From an uncultured Oribacterium sp. (lineage in GTDB: Bacteria > Bacillota > Clostridia > Lachnospirales > Lachnospiraceae), in the NCBI GenBank assembly GCA_946413525.1, contig CAMKKZ010000010.1, forward strand, positions 62,001-126,000: a DNA stretch of 64,000 bases, given 5' to 3'. Shown one piece after another: positions 17,741 through 26,314 of the stretch. The notes beneath the pieces were generated by a model that searched no databases, was not told where the DNA came from, and saw only the letters and a list, made by a program, of their open reading frames with translations. Positions within the stretch are counted from its first letter, which is position 1. The number at the start of each line of letters is the position of its first letter. The translations under genes were made by a program, and so were the position numbers.

Positions 17741-18549
17741 TTGTTCTTTACTATACTCCGGGCAGAACCCGTGTGGAGGTCCGTGAAGCGGACGTAGAGT
17801 GATATCTTGTTATCCGGATGAAGGCTGTCCCATATTTCGCTGACCAGGCCATCCATGTCATTCCCCAGCCTCACCCTCTCCGGCTCACCGGAAAAAGAGG
17901 GAATGGGATTTCCATCGCATTGATAGGTATGCAGAAAATGCCCTAGTCCTGGCTGCATGCGGTATGAAAAGGTATACCGGGCGCAGCACTGCCCTTCCGC
18001 GTCCTGCGCCTTCAGGATGGACAGCTTGTATCCGGCAGAGCCCACAAGGAAGCCGGCCTGACCCGCAGATACTTCGGTTTTTTGAGAGTCCGGACGGTCA
18101 AAGCCGGAGCCGCCAGATGAGAAATCCAAAATCCCGGAGATTCTGGGAGTCCAGTTTGGCGCGTCAGGCTCAAATTGCCTGCTCTCCAGAGCCTCCTCGA
18201 AGCTCCTGCCTTCTTTAAGGAATTGGAAAATCGTATCCGTCTGATCCCCATTTGTGATAATCTGCTTCTGATTTTCCAAAGAGGAGCCCCCGTCCTCATA
18301 AAGGCGGAAAGGAGAATAAATGATAAGGGAAGGATCCTGCACCTTGGTCTCATCCGCAGGATAAATTGTAAGCCTGTCCCTGCCGGGGCTTTCCGAAAAG
18401 ACCCTGTTGCGGGAATTCGCGGAGCGGCCCATGATAAAATAAATGATTATGGCATTAGCGCCATCCTCTGACTGGCCGATCACAATTCCCCTGCCGGGAT
18501 AAGCATTTGAACGAAGCAGGGAAGACAAGTCATTTATTTGATAGGACAT
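17728..18549 (-). CDS. purO: IMP cyclohydrolase, PurO type
   Basis: The 273-residue protein belongs to the archaeal-type IMP cyclohydrolase family (PF07826), here in a bacterium. It closes FAICAR to IMP. Recognisable are an N-terminal NAYPGRGIVIGQSEDG, YFIMGRSANSRNRVF (about 38-52), and the MQPGLGHFLHTYQCDGNPIPSFSGEP segment in two halves near 200-225. Its place directly before a stand-alone AICAR transformylase makes the pair equivalent to bifunctional PurH. The start has GGAG eight bases upstream. The last codons run into the hairpin array. Confidence 0.9.
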   Translation of the reverse strand: MSYQINDLSSLLRSNAYPGRGIVIGQSEDGANAIIIYFIMGRSANSRNRVFSESPGRDRLTIYPADETKVQDPSLIIYSPFRLYEDGGSSLENQKQIITNGDQTDTIFQFLKEGRSFEEALESRQFEPDAPNWTPRISGILDFSSGGSGFDRPDSQKTEVSAGQAGFLVGSAGYKLSILKAQDAEGQCCARYTFSYRMQPGLGHFLHTYQCDGNPIPSFSGEPERVRLGNDMDGLVSEIWDSLHPDNKISLYVRFTDLHTGSARSIVKNKYSS

Positions 18550-18686
18550 TATGGAAACTCCTTTCGCAAATGATAACGGTTCAGTGCCCTCTGGGTTCGC
18601 AAATTCTGTGAAAAATATCAGCGGAATTCTATCGGAATTCCCTCGGTACCGTCAACTCGATCGGTACCGTCACTTCCATCAATCTG

Positions 18687-19730
18687 TCACAAGAGGATCA
18701 GCTTTTCATCCGAGGATATAATTTCCCCCAGCCGATAGGCATCGACCCCGCCGCTTTGCAGGATGTCTATTGCTTCCTTTTCCATATCCGGAGGGACAAT
18801 GACGCACATGCCAACGCCCATATTAAAGGTATTGAACATATCGTGACCGGAAATGCCGCCCCGTTCCTGGATAAGGTGGAAAATCGCGGGAGTCCGCACG
18901 TCGGATGAAGAAATCCTCGCCCCCAGGCCATCGGGGATGGATCTGGGGATATTTTCAAAAAAGCCCCCGCCCGTAATGTGGCTGATGCCCCGGACGGGAA
19001 CAGCATCCAGAAGGGCCAGGACAGGCTTCACGTAGATCCTTGTGGGTTCCAGGAGCGTCTCCCCTATTCCCGCCATGCCCAGGGAAGGCTCCGGCCTCAT
19101 GGCCTCCTCCCTGCTCATATGGTCTATGTCAAAGATTTTCCTAACAAGAGAGAATCCATTGCTGTGCACGCCGCTCGAGGGCAGCGCGATGACAATGTCG
19201 CCGGCCCTCATTTTCCCATTGTCAATGATTCGTTCCTTCTCGACAATTCCAACCGCAAAGCCCGCCAGGTCAAATTCATCCTCCGGGTAAAAGCCAGGCA
19301 TTTCCGCCGTTTCCCCGCCCACCAGGGCCGCCCCGGCTTCAACGCAGCCCTCGGCTACGCCTTTCACAATTTCCGCTATGCGGTCGGGCAGATTTTTCCC
19401 GCAGGCAATATAATCCAGGAAAAAAAGGGGCCTCGCGCCGCAACAGATCACGTCGTTTACGCACATGGCCACGCAGTCGATTCCCACCGTGTCATACCGT
19501 TCCAGAAGGAAGGACAGCTTCAGCTTCGTGCCAACCCCGTCCGTCCCTGAGACAAGCACGGGCTTCCGATATCCCTCCGGAAGCTCGAAAAGGCCGCCGA
19601 ACCCGCCCAGTCCAGAACAGACCCCTTCCGTCATCGTCTTCGTTACATATTGCTTCATCAGCTCCACCGCCCGGTATCCCGCGGTAATGTCCACGCCTGC
19701 CGCCTTGTAGGCCTCACTCTGGCTCTTCAC
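18687..19730 (-). CDS. purM: Phosphoribosylformylglycinamidine cyclo-ligase
   Basis: PurM (AIR synthetase) makes AIR from FGAM with ATP. The 347-residue protein has VSGTDGVGTKLKLSF, the GIDCVAMCVNDVICCGARP core (about 83-101), LVGGETAEMPGFY (about 136-148), and THITGGGF-like SHITGGGFFENIPR. Length and order of motifs are normal. It lies between purE and purO, with a 137-bp gap to purO that has two short palindromes (around GGTACC and GAATTC). Confidence 0.97.
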   Translation of the reverse strand: MKSQSEAYKAAGVDITAGYRAVELMKQYVTKTMTEGVCSGLGGFGGLFELPEGYRKPVLVSGTDGVGTKLKLSFLLERYDTVGIDCVAMCVNDVICCGARPLFFLDYIACGKNLPDRIAEIVKGVAEGCVEAGAALVGGETAEMPGFYPEDEFDLAGFAVGIVEKERIIDNGKMRAGDIVIALPSSGVHSNGFSLVRKIFDIDHMSREEAMRPEPSLGMAGIGETLLEPTRIYVKPVLALLDAVPVRGISHITGGGFFENIPRSIPDGLGARISSSDVRTPAIFHLIQERGGISGHDMFNTFNMGVGMCVIVPPDMEKEAIDILQSGGVDAYRLGEIISSDEKLILL

Positions 19731-19859
19731 CCTTTTCCCCTTTCCTGATTACTATCTGCCTGCGTCATCATCCACTCAAACTTCATCCGCACAGCCAGGC
19801 TGAACAGATCGCCTGTCTCCTCCCTTTGTCATTGAATCAAAGCAGCCAAACCTGGTTTT

Positions 19860-19990
19860 TTCGCAGCACAAGGAATGCTGCGGAAAATCTTAACAAAACA
19901 TGCCTGAAGGCATATTTTGTTAAGACGCATCCCACTGGGATGCGCCAAATACGGTATAGGCTATGCTTGATGCATAGTTTATACCTACTC
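19860..19990. repeat. Composite hairpin repeat between purE and purM
   Basis: Contains the TGGGATGCGCCAAATACGGT segment and the TATAAACTATG palindrome seen at 3800-3872, preceded by its own hairpin (TTAACAAAACATGCC with its complement, about 19890-19922). Confidence 0.7.
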
Positions 19991-20005
19991 TAATAGGGGA
20001 GGGAA

Positions 20006-20494
20006 TCAGTAACGTCCCGCCATCGCCCGATCCTTTTCCAATATTTTCCGGCGGTTCTCCTCCCTTTCCTCCCTGAGCTTCTCGGAAAGCGCTTCCTCTT
20101 CGACCGCAAGGATCTCCACGGCCAAAAGCGCGGCATTCTTCCCCGCATTTATCCCCACCGAGGCAACAGGAATTCCGGGAGGCATCATGACGGTGGAAAG
20201 CAAGGCATCCATCCCCTCCAAAGCTTTCCCGGTGCAGGGGATGCCTATGACCGGAAGCGTGGTATTGGCCGCGAAGGCCCCGGCCAAATGGGCTGCCATG
20301 CCGGCAAAGCAAAGCAGGACTCCAAAGCCTTTCCCGCGCGCTTCCCGCGCGAAAGCCGCAGCCTCCTCCGGAGTCCTGTGGGCAGAATAAATATGCACTT
20401 CAAATGGCACGCCATAAACTTTCAGAACTTCAATCCCTTTTTCCGCTACAGGAAGGTCTGAATCACTTCCCATGATTACCGCGACTTTTTTCAT
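20006..20494 (-). CDS. purE: N5-carboxyaminoimidazole ribonucleotide mutase
   Basis: PurE class I rearranges N5-CAIR to CAIR. The 162-residue protein has the VAVIMGSDSDLPVAEKG nucleotide loop, the SAHRTPEEAAAFAREA helix with the catalytic His, and GIPCTGKALEGMDALLSTVMMPPGIPVASV. No purK is adjacent; it may lie elsewhere. Start: GAGGGGG four bases upstream. It is the first purine gene of this cluster in the direction of transcription and follows hslO by 58 bases. No guanine-riboswitch-like sequence was seen in that short gap. Confidence 0.96.
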   Translation of the reverse strand: MKKVAVIMGSDSDLPVAEKGIEVLKVYGVPFEVHIYSAHRTPEEAAAFAREARGKGFGVLLCFAGMAAHLAGAFAANTTLPVIGIPCTGKALEGMDALLSTVMMPPGIPVASVGINAGKNAALLAVEILAVEEEALSEKLREEREENRRKILEKDRAMAGRY

Positions 20495-20552
20495 TCATCC
20501 CCCTCAAGAAAGCCGTTTTTCACTTTCTTTTTCCTGACCTAAGACCTTTGCG

Positions 20553-21629
20553 TCATTGCGGGCCAAGCTCCGCGCGGAGGGCTTCCAGCTCCGCTATGGA
20601 AAACTGGTACTTCCTCCCGCAAAAACGGCATACCAGCTCCTGCGGCCGCTTCTCCCGCAGCATGGAGTCCAGCTCCTTCCTTCCCAGAAGCTTCAAGGCC
20701 CTTGAAAACCTGTCATGGCTGCATTCGCAATGATAACGCACGGGCTTCGTGCCAAGAATCCTGGGCGAAAGGCCCCGCATCGCGATCTCCAGCATTTCCT
20801 CCGGCGAGCTGCCCCTGGACAGAAGCTCCGTGACAGAAGGCATGCTGCGGATATTCTCCTCCAGACGGGTGACGGCCTCATCAGAAGCGCCGGGCATCAA
20901 CTGGATCAGGAAACCGCCGGCAGCCAGCACGCTATGCTCCTTCGAACTCACCAGAACGCCAAGACCCACTGAGGAGGGAACCTGCTCGGACTCGGCAAAA
21001 TAATGGGTCAGATCCTCCCCTATCTCCCCGCTGTAAATGGAAATGTTGCCGCTATAAGTATTCTCCCGGTCAAGATCCCGGATAACGGTTAGCGTCCCAT
21101 GACCAACGGCGGCGCCGACGTCCAGATGACCGTCCGGCTTCAGAGGGAGCAGCACCAATGGATTCTGCACCATGCCGCGCACATTTCCCTCATGGTCGGC
21201 GCTGACCACGAGGGGCCCGGCAGGGCCGTCCCCATCAAAGCGGATCGTCAGGAAAGCCCCGTCCTCCTTGAGCATGTCCCCCATCATAAGGGCGGCGGAA
21301 AGCGTCCTTCCCAGCGCCGCGGTCACGACATTGCTGGTTCCATGAATCCGCCTTGCCTCCTCCACAAGATTCCTGCTTGTCACAGAAAAAGCGCGGATGC
21401 CGCCGTCCCCGCCAAGCGCCCGCACCATATAATCATGCCCGCCAGGAACTTGCCCATCCGGCTCCCCGGGTATATTCCCATCATTTTCCTTCAAAATATC
21501 CTCTTTCAAAAATGAACCTTCCTCCAAAAAGCGATTATAAGCCCTCAATCCGAAATCATTGAATTCTGTGGTTGCCCGTCCGAAATTATTAAATCTAATG
21601 GTTGACTGTGGTTGCCCGTCCGAATTCAT
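20553..21629 (-). CDS. hslO: Redox-regulated chaperone Hsp33 with a repeat-derived N-terminal extension
   Basis: Hsp33 is a cytosolic holdase activated by oxidation of a zinc-bound cysteine cluster. The family core begins at Met68 (DYMVRALGGDGGIRAF, start 21428) and ends with the CxC...CxxC cluster (HCECS, CRFC, about 305-340). Also visible are TRNL and GTSNVVTAALGRTLSAALMM. The frame is open further upstream to an ATG at 21629, giving 358 residues instead of about 290. The extra 67 residues are partly translated from a tandem repeat (NSDGQPQSTIRFNNFGRATT). Neither start has a good Shine-Dalgarno; GGCGGG lies nine bases before the inner one. I consider the inner start at 21428 the likelier ancestral one. 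Confidence 0.88.
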   Translation of the reverse strand: MNSDGQPQSTIRFNNFGRATTEFNDFGLRAYNRFLEEGSFLKEDILKENDGNIPGEPDGQVPGGHDYMVRALGGDGGIRAFSVTSRNLVEEARRIHGTSNVVTAALGRTLSAALMMGDMLKEDGAFLTIRFDGDGPAGPLVVSADHEGNVRGMVQNPLVLLPLKPDGHLDVGAAVGHGTLTVIRDLDRENTYSGNISIYSGEIGEDLTHYFAESEQVPSSVGLGVLVSSKEHSVLAAGGFLIQLMPGASDEAVTRLEENIRSMPSVTELLSRGSSPEEMLEIAMRGLSPRILGTKPVRYHCECSHDRFSRALKLLGRKELDSMLREKRPQELVCRFCGRKYQFSIAELEALRAELGPQ

Positions 21630-21665
21630 TAATTCTTATGGTTGCCCGTCCGAAATCATTAACCC
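21535..21665. repeat. Tandem repeat at the 5' end of hslO
   Basis: About four copies of a roughly 35-bp unit containing GGTTGCCCGTCCGAA and AATTCATTAA-type AT stretches cover the gap upstream of hslO and run into its longest open frame. Confidence 0.7.
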
Positions 21666-21686
21666 CCGTGACGCCTTGTCCGGGAA

Positions 21687-22229
21687 TCATCGAGTTCCCG
21701 GCGCGTAACTGCTGAGGCCGGTTGACATCCCCTTGCTGTTGTCCGTGCTGTAATCATCGTCTTTCGTCACGTTTTTCACGCTGCGGACAGGGCTGGTTTT
21801 TCTCCTCCTGCTCTTCGACGAGCTGCTGGCTGAGGAATTATTTTGTTTTGATTTATTAGCTTCCGGATCGATCGTCCTGACAAGACTGCTTTCTGATAAG
21901 ACCTCGCCACCTGCCGTGCCGGGTTCCTGATAGCTCCCCATTGTCTGGACAACCCCGTCCACCACCCAGCAGCCATCCGCGTTAACATAATAGCCATCAG
22001 GCGTCCTGCAGTCCGATGCCATATTCCCATACTCATCGAAATAATAGCATTCCGAAATGCCGTCCCGGTTCCCGTCAATCCATACCCAGGCGTTCTCGGG
22101 CCACATTCTGTCATCAAAGTCATAACGCCAGTGTCCGTTGACCTGTATCCACTCACCAGCATCAGAAGGATAAGGAACGGCGGTACAAAACAAAAATGAA
22201 AGCAGCATGACGGTAATAATTCTATTCAT
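21687..22229 (-). CDS. Secreted cell-wall-binding-repeat protein, short
   Basis: A 180-residue secreted protein: signal peptide MNRIITVMLLSFLFCTAVP, then aromatic repeats of the choline-binding/cell-wall-binding type (GEWIQVNGHWRYDFDD, PDGYYVNADGCWVVDG), and a Ser/Lys-rich basic tail. The start at 22229 has GGAGGAAAGAGGG upstream. It is the third of three adjacent wall-binding proteins and lacks the N-terminal domain of the other two. It probably sits on the surface through teichoic-acid or glycan contact. The molecular role is unknown. Confidence 0.8.
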   Translation of the reverse strand: MNRIITVMLLSFLFCTAVPYPSDAGEWIQVNGHWRYDFDDRMWPENAWVWIDGNRDGISECYYFDEYGNMASDCRTPDGYYVNADGCWVVDGVVQTMGSYQEPGTAGGEVLSESSLVRTIDPEANKSKQNNSSASSSSKSRRRKTSPVRSVKNVTKDDDYSTDNSKGMSTGLSSYAPGTR

Positions 22230-22329
22230 CCCTCTTTCCTCCCTATCCTTTGACAAACCGGCTTTCCCATCAGAAATCAAAGAAAGCCGATCAGCCTGAC
22301 GCCATGAAACGAGCGAAAGTCGTCAACGC

Positions 22330-23613
22330 TTACTGCAGCAGGGCGCCGTCCGCGCCCACCGTGTAACCGTCCGGAGTGACACATCCGGAATACATTGCGC
22401 CGTAAGGTATCCCTCCCATATTTGACGCGTTAAGGCAGTACCATTTTCCTCCCACGTTCTGCCAGCCCGTAAGCATACGGCCATAAGACCCGTCATGCAC
22501 GGGGTTAAAGTAGTACCAGTAATCGGACAGGTAAAGCCATCCGACCGACATCCGGCCATCCGGCCCCATGAAATACCAGTCATTGTTCAGAGGGTTGACC
22601 CAGCCTTTAAGAAATGTGCCGTTCTGGACATAATACCAGTCCTCGCCGGACTGCTGCCAGTTTCCGGCATTGCTCACCGGGTTGTTCCCGGTAATGCCGG
22701 GTCCTCCGCTGATACCGGACACGGGCAAGCCGCTGTTTACCGTCATCCCATCGGTCACCACGCTGCCGGCCACATTAGGCACAGCCGTATTTGCGTTATC
22801 TACCGAGGATGTCGTGGAAACCCCGTTCAGCCTGCTGGTCGGTATGCGGAAGGAATACTCCTCATCATCAAATTCAGCATCAGGCGTCCCATCCTCCAGG
22901 ACATATTTCCCGTTCGAAAAATAGCCGGCATAGGCCCCGGTTCCTGACTTGGCCCTGACAGAAATATAATCAAAAGTCCGGTTATATGTCTCAAAATTTG
23001 AAATATCCACCCTGTTCGTATTGACGGATTTCTTCGAGCTTTTGATGTCTCCTTCCTTGTCATGATAATAAATGGCCACGTCATAGCCGCCGGCATATTC
23101 CACCTTGTCCCAGGTGTACGTATCCCCATTCCTCGTAATGCCCGTTACGTCAGGGAAAATATAATAGGGATACGCCTTTGCCTTCAGACGGATTTTCTCC
23201 TGGTTATGAAACAAAAGCTCAATCTCATAAGCCCCACGTACAGAAATGGGGCACTGGTCGGCAAAAACATAGCCGTCATATGGACGCAGTTCAATGGTAT
23301 AATAATATGCCTTCTTCGGAGTATTATGCTCGGAACTGGTGCTGTAGCTGTAAATTTCCCAGCTACTGTCATACATTTCAGGGTCAAAGGCCGTATAAAC
23401 CGTTCCCGGCTGCATATCCTCCGCGTCCTCCGCCCCCACATTCAGTTCCACAGACTGTATGACCGTTTCCGCCCTGGCCTCCATGCCGTTAAAAAAGGCT
23501 GAAAACAAAAACGCAAATACCAATGTCAAAACGGCAGTCGCGGACACCGGCAGAGCGAAAACATGCTTTTCATTAGCGGCACTCCTGCCGTCCGTAAGAA
23601 TTTTCTCCAACAT
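22330..23613 (-). CDS. Secreted cell-wall-binding-repeat protein, paralogue 1
   Basis: A 427-residue protein: a signal-anchor segment (ATAVLTLVFAFLFSAFF), a unique N-terminal domain of about 230 residues, a Ser/Gly/Asn linker, and C-terminal wall-binding repeats (GEDWYYVQNGTFLKGWV, NDWYFMGPDGRMSVGWL, YWYYFNPVHDGSYGRML, GKWYCLNAS). The unique domain is shared with the next gene (matching order VRGAYEIELLFH versus VRGAYEVALESR, and YPYYIFPDVTGI versus YPFYVIKNVKGL). The start at 23613 has GGGGGGAAG upstream. The pair lies directly downstream of pilO, suggesting a link to the pilus; that is inference from position only. Confidence 0.82.
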   Translation of the reverse strand: MLEKILTDGRSAANEKHVFALPVSATAVLTLVFAFLFSAFFNGMEARAETVIQSVELNVGAEDAEDMQPGTVYTAFDPEMYDSSWEIYSYSTSSEHNTPKKAYYYTIELRPYDGYVFADQCPISVRGAYEIELLFHNQEKIRLKAKAYPYYIFPDVTGITRNGDTYTWDKVEYAGGYDVAIYYHDKEGDIKSSKKSVNTNRVDISNFETYNRTFDYISVRAKSGTGAYAGYFSNGKYVLEDGTPDAEFDDEEYSFRIPTSRLNGVSTTSSVDNANTAVPNVAGSVVTDGMTVNSGLPVSGISGGPGITGNNPVSNAGNWQQSGEDWYYVQNGTFLKGWVNPLNNDWYFMGPDGRMSVGWLYLSDYWYYFNPVHDGSYGRMLTGWQNVGGKWYCLNASNMGGIPYGAMYSGCVTPDGYTVGADGALLQ

Positions 23614-23684
23614 TTCTCTTCCCCCCAATCTGCCACCCTGATTTTGTGACAAGCAGCGCGGCATCGCACGCTATAAAGATCCTG

Positions 23685-24884
23685 TCAATATCCAAGCCAG
23701 GCTCCGTCTGTCCCCACGTGATAACCGTCCAGGGTGGAGCCATTGGCGAACATTGCGCCGTAGGGCATGCCATTCCCATAGACCGGATTCAGGTAGTACC
23801 ATTTCCCTTTGATGTTCTGCCAGCCAATCGTTAGCTTGCCATAGCTTCCATCATGAATTGGATTCAGAAAAAACCAATACCCGTCCACAAGCTGCCAGCC
23901 TGACTGAAGGCTGCCGTCCTGGGGAGACAGGTAATACCACTCCCCCTCCGCGGGATTGATCCAGCCCTTTCTCTTGCTGCTGCCATTCATGAAATACCAA
24001 AGGCCGTCTGTCCCCGCGCTCCAAACGCCCTGGGTATATTTAGAGGATGTCCCATTATTATCCGTTCCCATGGAAGAATCCGGACCTATCTCCTCCGCCT
24101 CCCCCATCCCGGCTCCGCGGGATTCCCCGTTTGCAGCCTTCACAGTGGTCTCTGACGTGGCGATCGAGTTCGACCTCGCCGTAAGCACGCGGAAGGAATA
24201 GCCTATGTCGGCATTCTCCTCATCCACTTCCCCGTCTTCATCGACATACATCCCGGAAGCAATGTAATTCTGCCCCCTTTCCTTCGTATTCCTGCCACGT
24301 ACAGTGATCCGCAGGAACTGCCTGGAGGACGTGTTATAAGAGGAAACATCAATTTTACGGCTGGTCGTGGACTTTTTCGCCACCAACTCTTCGCCATCCT
24401 CATTTTCATAATAGATCAATACGTCATAGGTATCCGCGTTATCGACACGGTCCCACTTCCAACTGTTCCCATCCTCCTCCAGACCTTTTACATTTTTGAT
24501 GACATAAAACGGATAGGTCTTTACCTTAAGCTGCATGCGTTCCGGGCTCCTCGATTCAAGGGCCACCTCATAGGCGCCCCTGACTTCAACCGCGCAGCTG
24601 TCCGAAAACACGCTGCCCTCCTCCGGACGCACGTCAATGGAATAAGAATAAGGCTGGCCCACCACGCCGCTTCCGGCCCCCACCTGATAATCCGCCACAA
24701 AATACAGATTGTCATAGGTATTCGGTGCCCTGCCGCTGATCATGTCCCCCGCATGCAGCTCCTGCCCCTCATAGGGACCTATGTCCAGACGCACCGTCGT
24801 AATCGTGGACGCCCTGGCCGTAAGAGAAAAGGCCAGAGCGGAAAGGATACCTGCCGCGGCAGGAAGAAGAAAACGCTTTTTCAT
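23685..24884 (-). CDS. Secreted cell-wall-binding-repeat protein, paralogue 2
   Basis: A 399-residue paralogue of the protein encoded at 22330-23613, with a classical signal peptide (MKKRFLLPAAAGILSALAFS, cleaved near ARAS). The same unique domain covers roughly residues 27-240, with a repeated beta-sandwich look, followed by a linker and wall-binding repeats (DGLWYFMNGSSKRKGWI, GEWYYLSPQDGSLQSGW, YWFFLNPIHDGSYGKL, GKWYYLNPVYGNG). The start has AGAGG seven bases upstream. It follows pilO after 63 bases on the same strand, so cotranscription with the pilus genes is plausible. The unique domain is not one I can name. Confidence 0.83.
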   Translation of the reverse strand: MKKRFLLPAAAGILSALAFSLTARASTITTVRLDIGPYEGQELHAGDMISGRAPNTYDNLYFVADYQVGAGSGVVGQPYSYSIDVRPEEGSVFSDSCAVEVRGAYEVALESRSPERMQLKVKTYPFYVIKNVKGLEEDGNSWKWDRVDNADTYDVLIYYENEDGEELVAKKSTTSRKIDVSSYNTSSRQFLRITVRGRNTKERGQNYIASGMYVDEDGEVDEENADIGYSFRVLTARSNSIATSETTVKAANGESRGAGMGEAEEIGPDSSMGTDNNGTSSKYTQGVWSAGTDGLWYFMNGSSKRKGWINPAEGEWYYLSPQDGSLQSGWQLVDGYWFFLNPIHDGSYGKLTIGWQNIKGKWYYLNPVYGNGMPYGAMFANGSTLDGYHVGTDGAWLGY

Positions 24885-24947
24885 GAAAACACCTCTGTCA
24901 AAACGATGAAAACATAGGTTTATTTCGCGGCAACATTGTCCACGTCA

Positions 24948-25580
24948 TCAATTTTCTGCCGGAAGCTCCATGTCGGCCGTCCCTTCATAGGTTGTTTCAT
25001 AAAAAGTCGCCACAGCGTTCACCGTCACGGGATTTGTCAGGATGTCCCTTTCCTGATAATAATTCGCGGCGTCATTTCTGGACGGTTCCCTGGCAGTGGA
25101 AATGTTCACATCCCCGATCAGACACCGTATCTCGCTGTTTTCCAGCTTGCGCAGAATGTTTTCCGCGGATTCAAAGGACCCGGCGTCGAATCTCAGGGAA
25201 AAGTTCCTGCGCACCTGCTCCCCGTCCCGACTGATGCCGCTGAAGCCAATGTAATAATCATCCGCTTCCAGAAGCAGGGAATTCAGGAAATCATACTCCT
25301 CCTTTTTGGAGCTGTAGCTCGGCATACGGGCAGCCAACGACCCTCCCATCTCGGAATTTGAGGCGGCCAGCTCCTCCTGCATCCTGCGTATCTGCATTAG
25401 CTGTAGATTTGCCAGATCTATCTCGTCCTGCAATTCCAACTGCCTGTTTCTGGCAGCGGCAATATCCCGCCGAACCGGCTCATCCACAAATTTGTAATAT
25501 ACCAAAGCGAGCAGTATGAAGCTCAGCAGCAGGACCAGCATCTTTTCCCTGGTCGTGAGATTCCTGTTCAGAACATCCAT
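24948..25580 (-). CDS. pilO: Type IV pilus assembly protein PilO-like
   Basis: A 210-residue protein with a short cytosolic N-terminus, one transmembrane helix (KMLVLLLSFILLALVYYKF, about 13-31), a coiled coil (RNRQLELQDEIDLANLQLMQ) and a periplasmic-type ferredoxin-like domain. This is the PilO layout; PilO partners PilN to form the alignment complex between the PilM ring and the outer pilus. Two bases separate it from the end of pilN, and the GGAGGG ribosome site overlaps the pilN stop. Sequence identity in this family is low, so the assignment rests on layout and neighbours. Confidence 0.8.
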   Translation of the reverse strand: MDVLNRNLTTREKMLVLLLSFILLALVYYKFVDEPVRRDIAAARNRQLELQDEIDLANLQLMQIRRMQEELAASNSEMGGSLAARMPSYSSKKEEYDFLNSLLLEADDYYIGFSGISRDGEQVRRNFSLRFDAGSFESAENILRKLENSEIRCLIGDVNISTAREPSRNDAANYYQERDILTNPVTVNAVATFYETTYEGTADMELPAEN

Positions 25581-25582
25581 CT

Positions 25583-26197
25583 CTACCCTCCCGATTCCAC
25601 ATTCTCCAATCCACGGCCTCTTAAGTAAATCGTGATCTGCGCGGAAACATAATCAAACCCGGATAGCCTTTCCTGACGAGTCAGGGAATCTGTCTGCGCC
25701 ATGGCCACGCTGATCGTATCCACATAAGGATTCTCCTCAAGCCTCCGCACCATGTTGCTGATCGTTTTCAGATCAGGAGCGGAAACGGAAACGGATAGGC
25801 TGTTCCCGCTGACACGGAAGCTTTCTACCGCTCCAACGAGGGTCATCATCTCCCGCACGAGCTGGAAAATGTCCTGCCGGGGCCTCCGATGCTGCTCCTC
25901 CTCCGTCATCCCGGAAAGCGTGTAATGGTGGTAACGCCCCGTCACCTCCCCTTCCGAGTCAATCTCATTGTATAGGGCCTCCAGCGTTTCGGTCATCTGC
26001 TCTACCTTTCGGTTTTCGACTGATACCTGCTGGAGCCGGTCAATTACGAAGATTTTGGAAAAGAAGACCGCGCACAACACAATCAGAAGTATGAGTGGGA
26101 CAGCCAGAATCCAATTAATCTTCTCTTCATCCACAATGGCAAGGTTAATCCTTTTTCCATCATGTATTTCATTTCTCTTTATGCCAAATCTGCCCAT
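25583..26197 (-). CDS. pilN: Type IV pilus assembly protein PilN-like
   Basis: A 204-residue protein: short N-terminal cytosolic segment with the PilM-contacting motif region (KRINLAIVDEEKI; PilN proteins carry an INLLP-like motif here), one membrane helix (WILAVPLILLIVLCAVFF), a coiled coil (QVSVENRKVEQMTETLEALY), and an extracytoplasmic fold. The start at 26197 was taken because AGGAAA precedes it and the family N-terminus begins there. It sits between pilM and pilO as in other pilus operons. Confidence 0.8.
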   Translation of the reverse strand: MGRFGIKRNEIHDGKRINLAIVDEEKINWILAVPLILLIVLCAVFFSKIFVIDRLQQVSVENRKVEQMTETLEALYNEIDSEGEVTGRYHHYTLSGMTEEEQHRRPRQDIFQLVREMMTLVGAVESFRVSGNSLSVSVSAPDLKTISNMVRRLEENPYVDTISVAMAQTDSLTRQERLSGFDYVSAQITIYLRGRGLENVESGG

Positions 26198-26314
26198 TTT
26201 CCTATCTCCGACCTGCAGCCCATTCCGGTGCCATGAATCCTGTAGAAATAGCGGTAACAATTCAGAGGGTGCTGAATAGTTTCAAAACATTTGCCGATTA
26301 TGTGCCAAACCTGT

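Noticed and set aside
20495-20552. Purine riboswitch before purE
   Set aside because: The gap to hslO is only 58 bases and lacks the aptamer loops.
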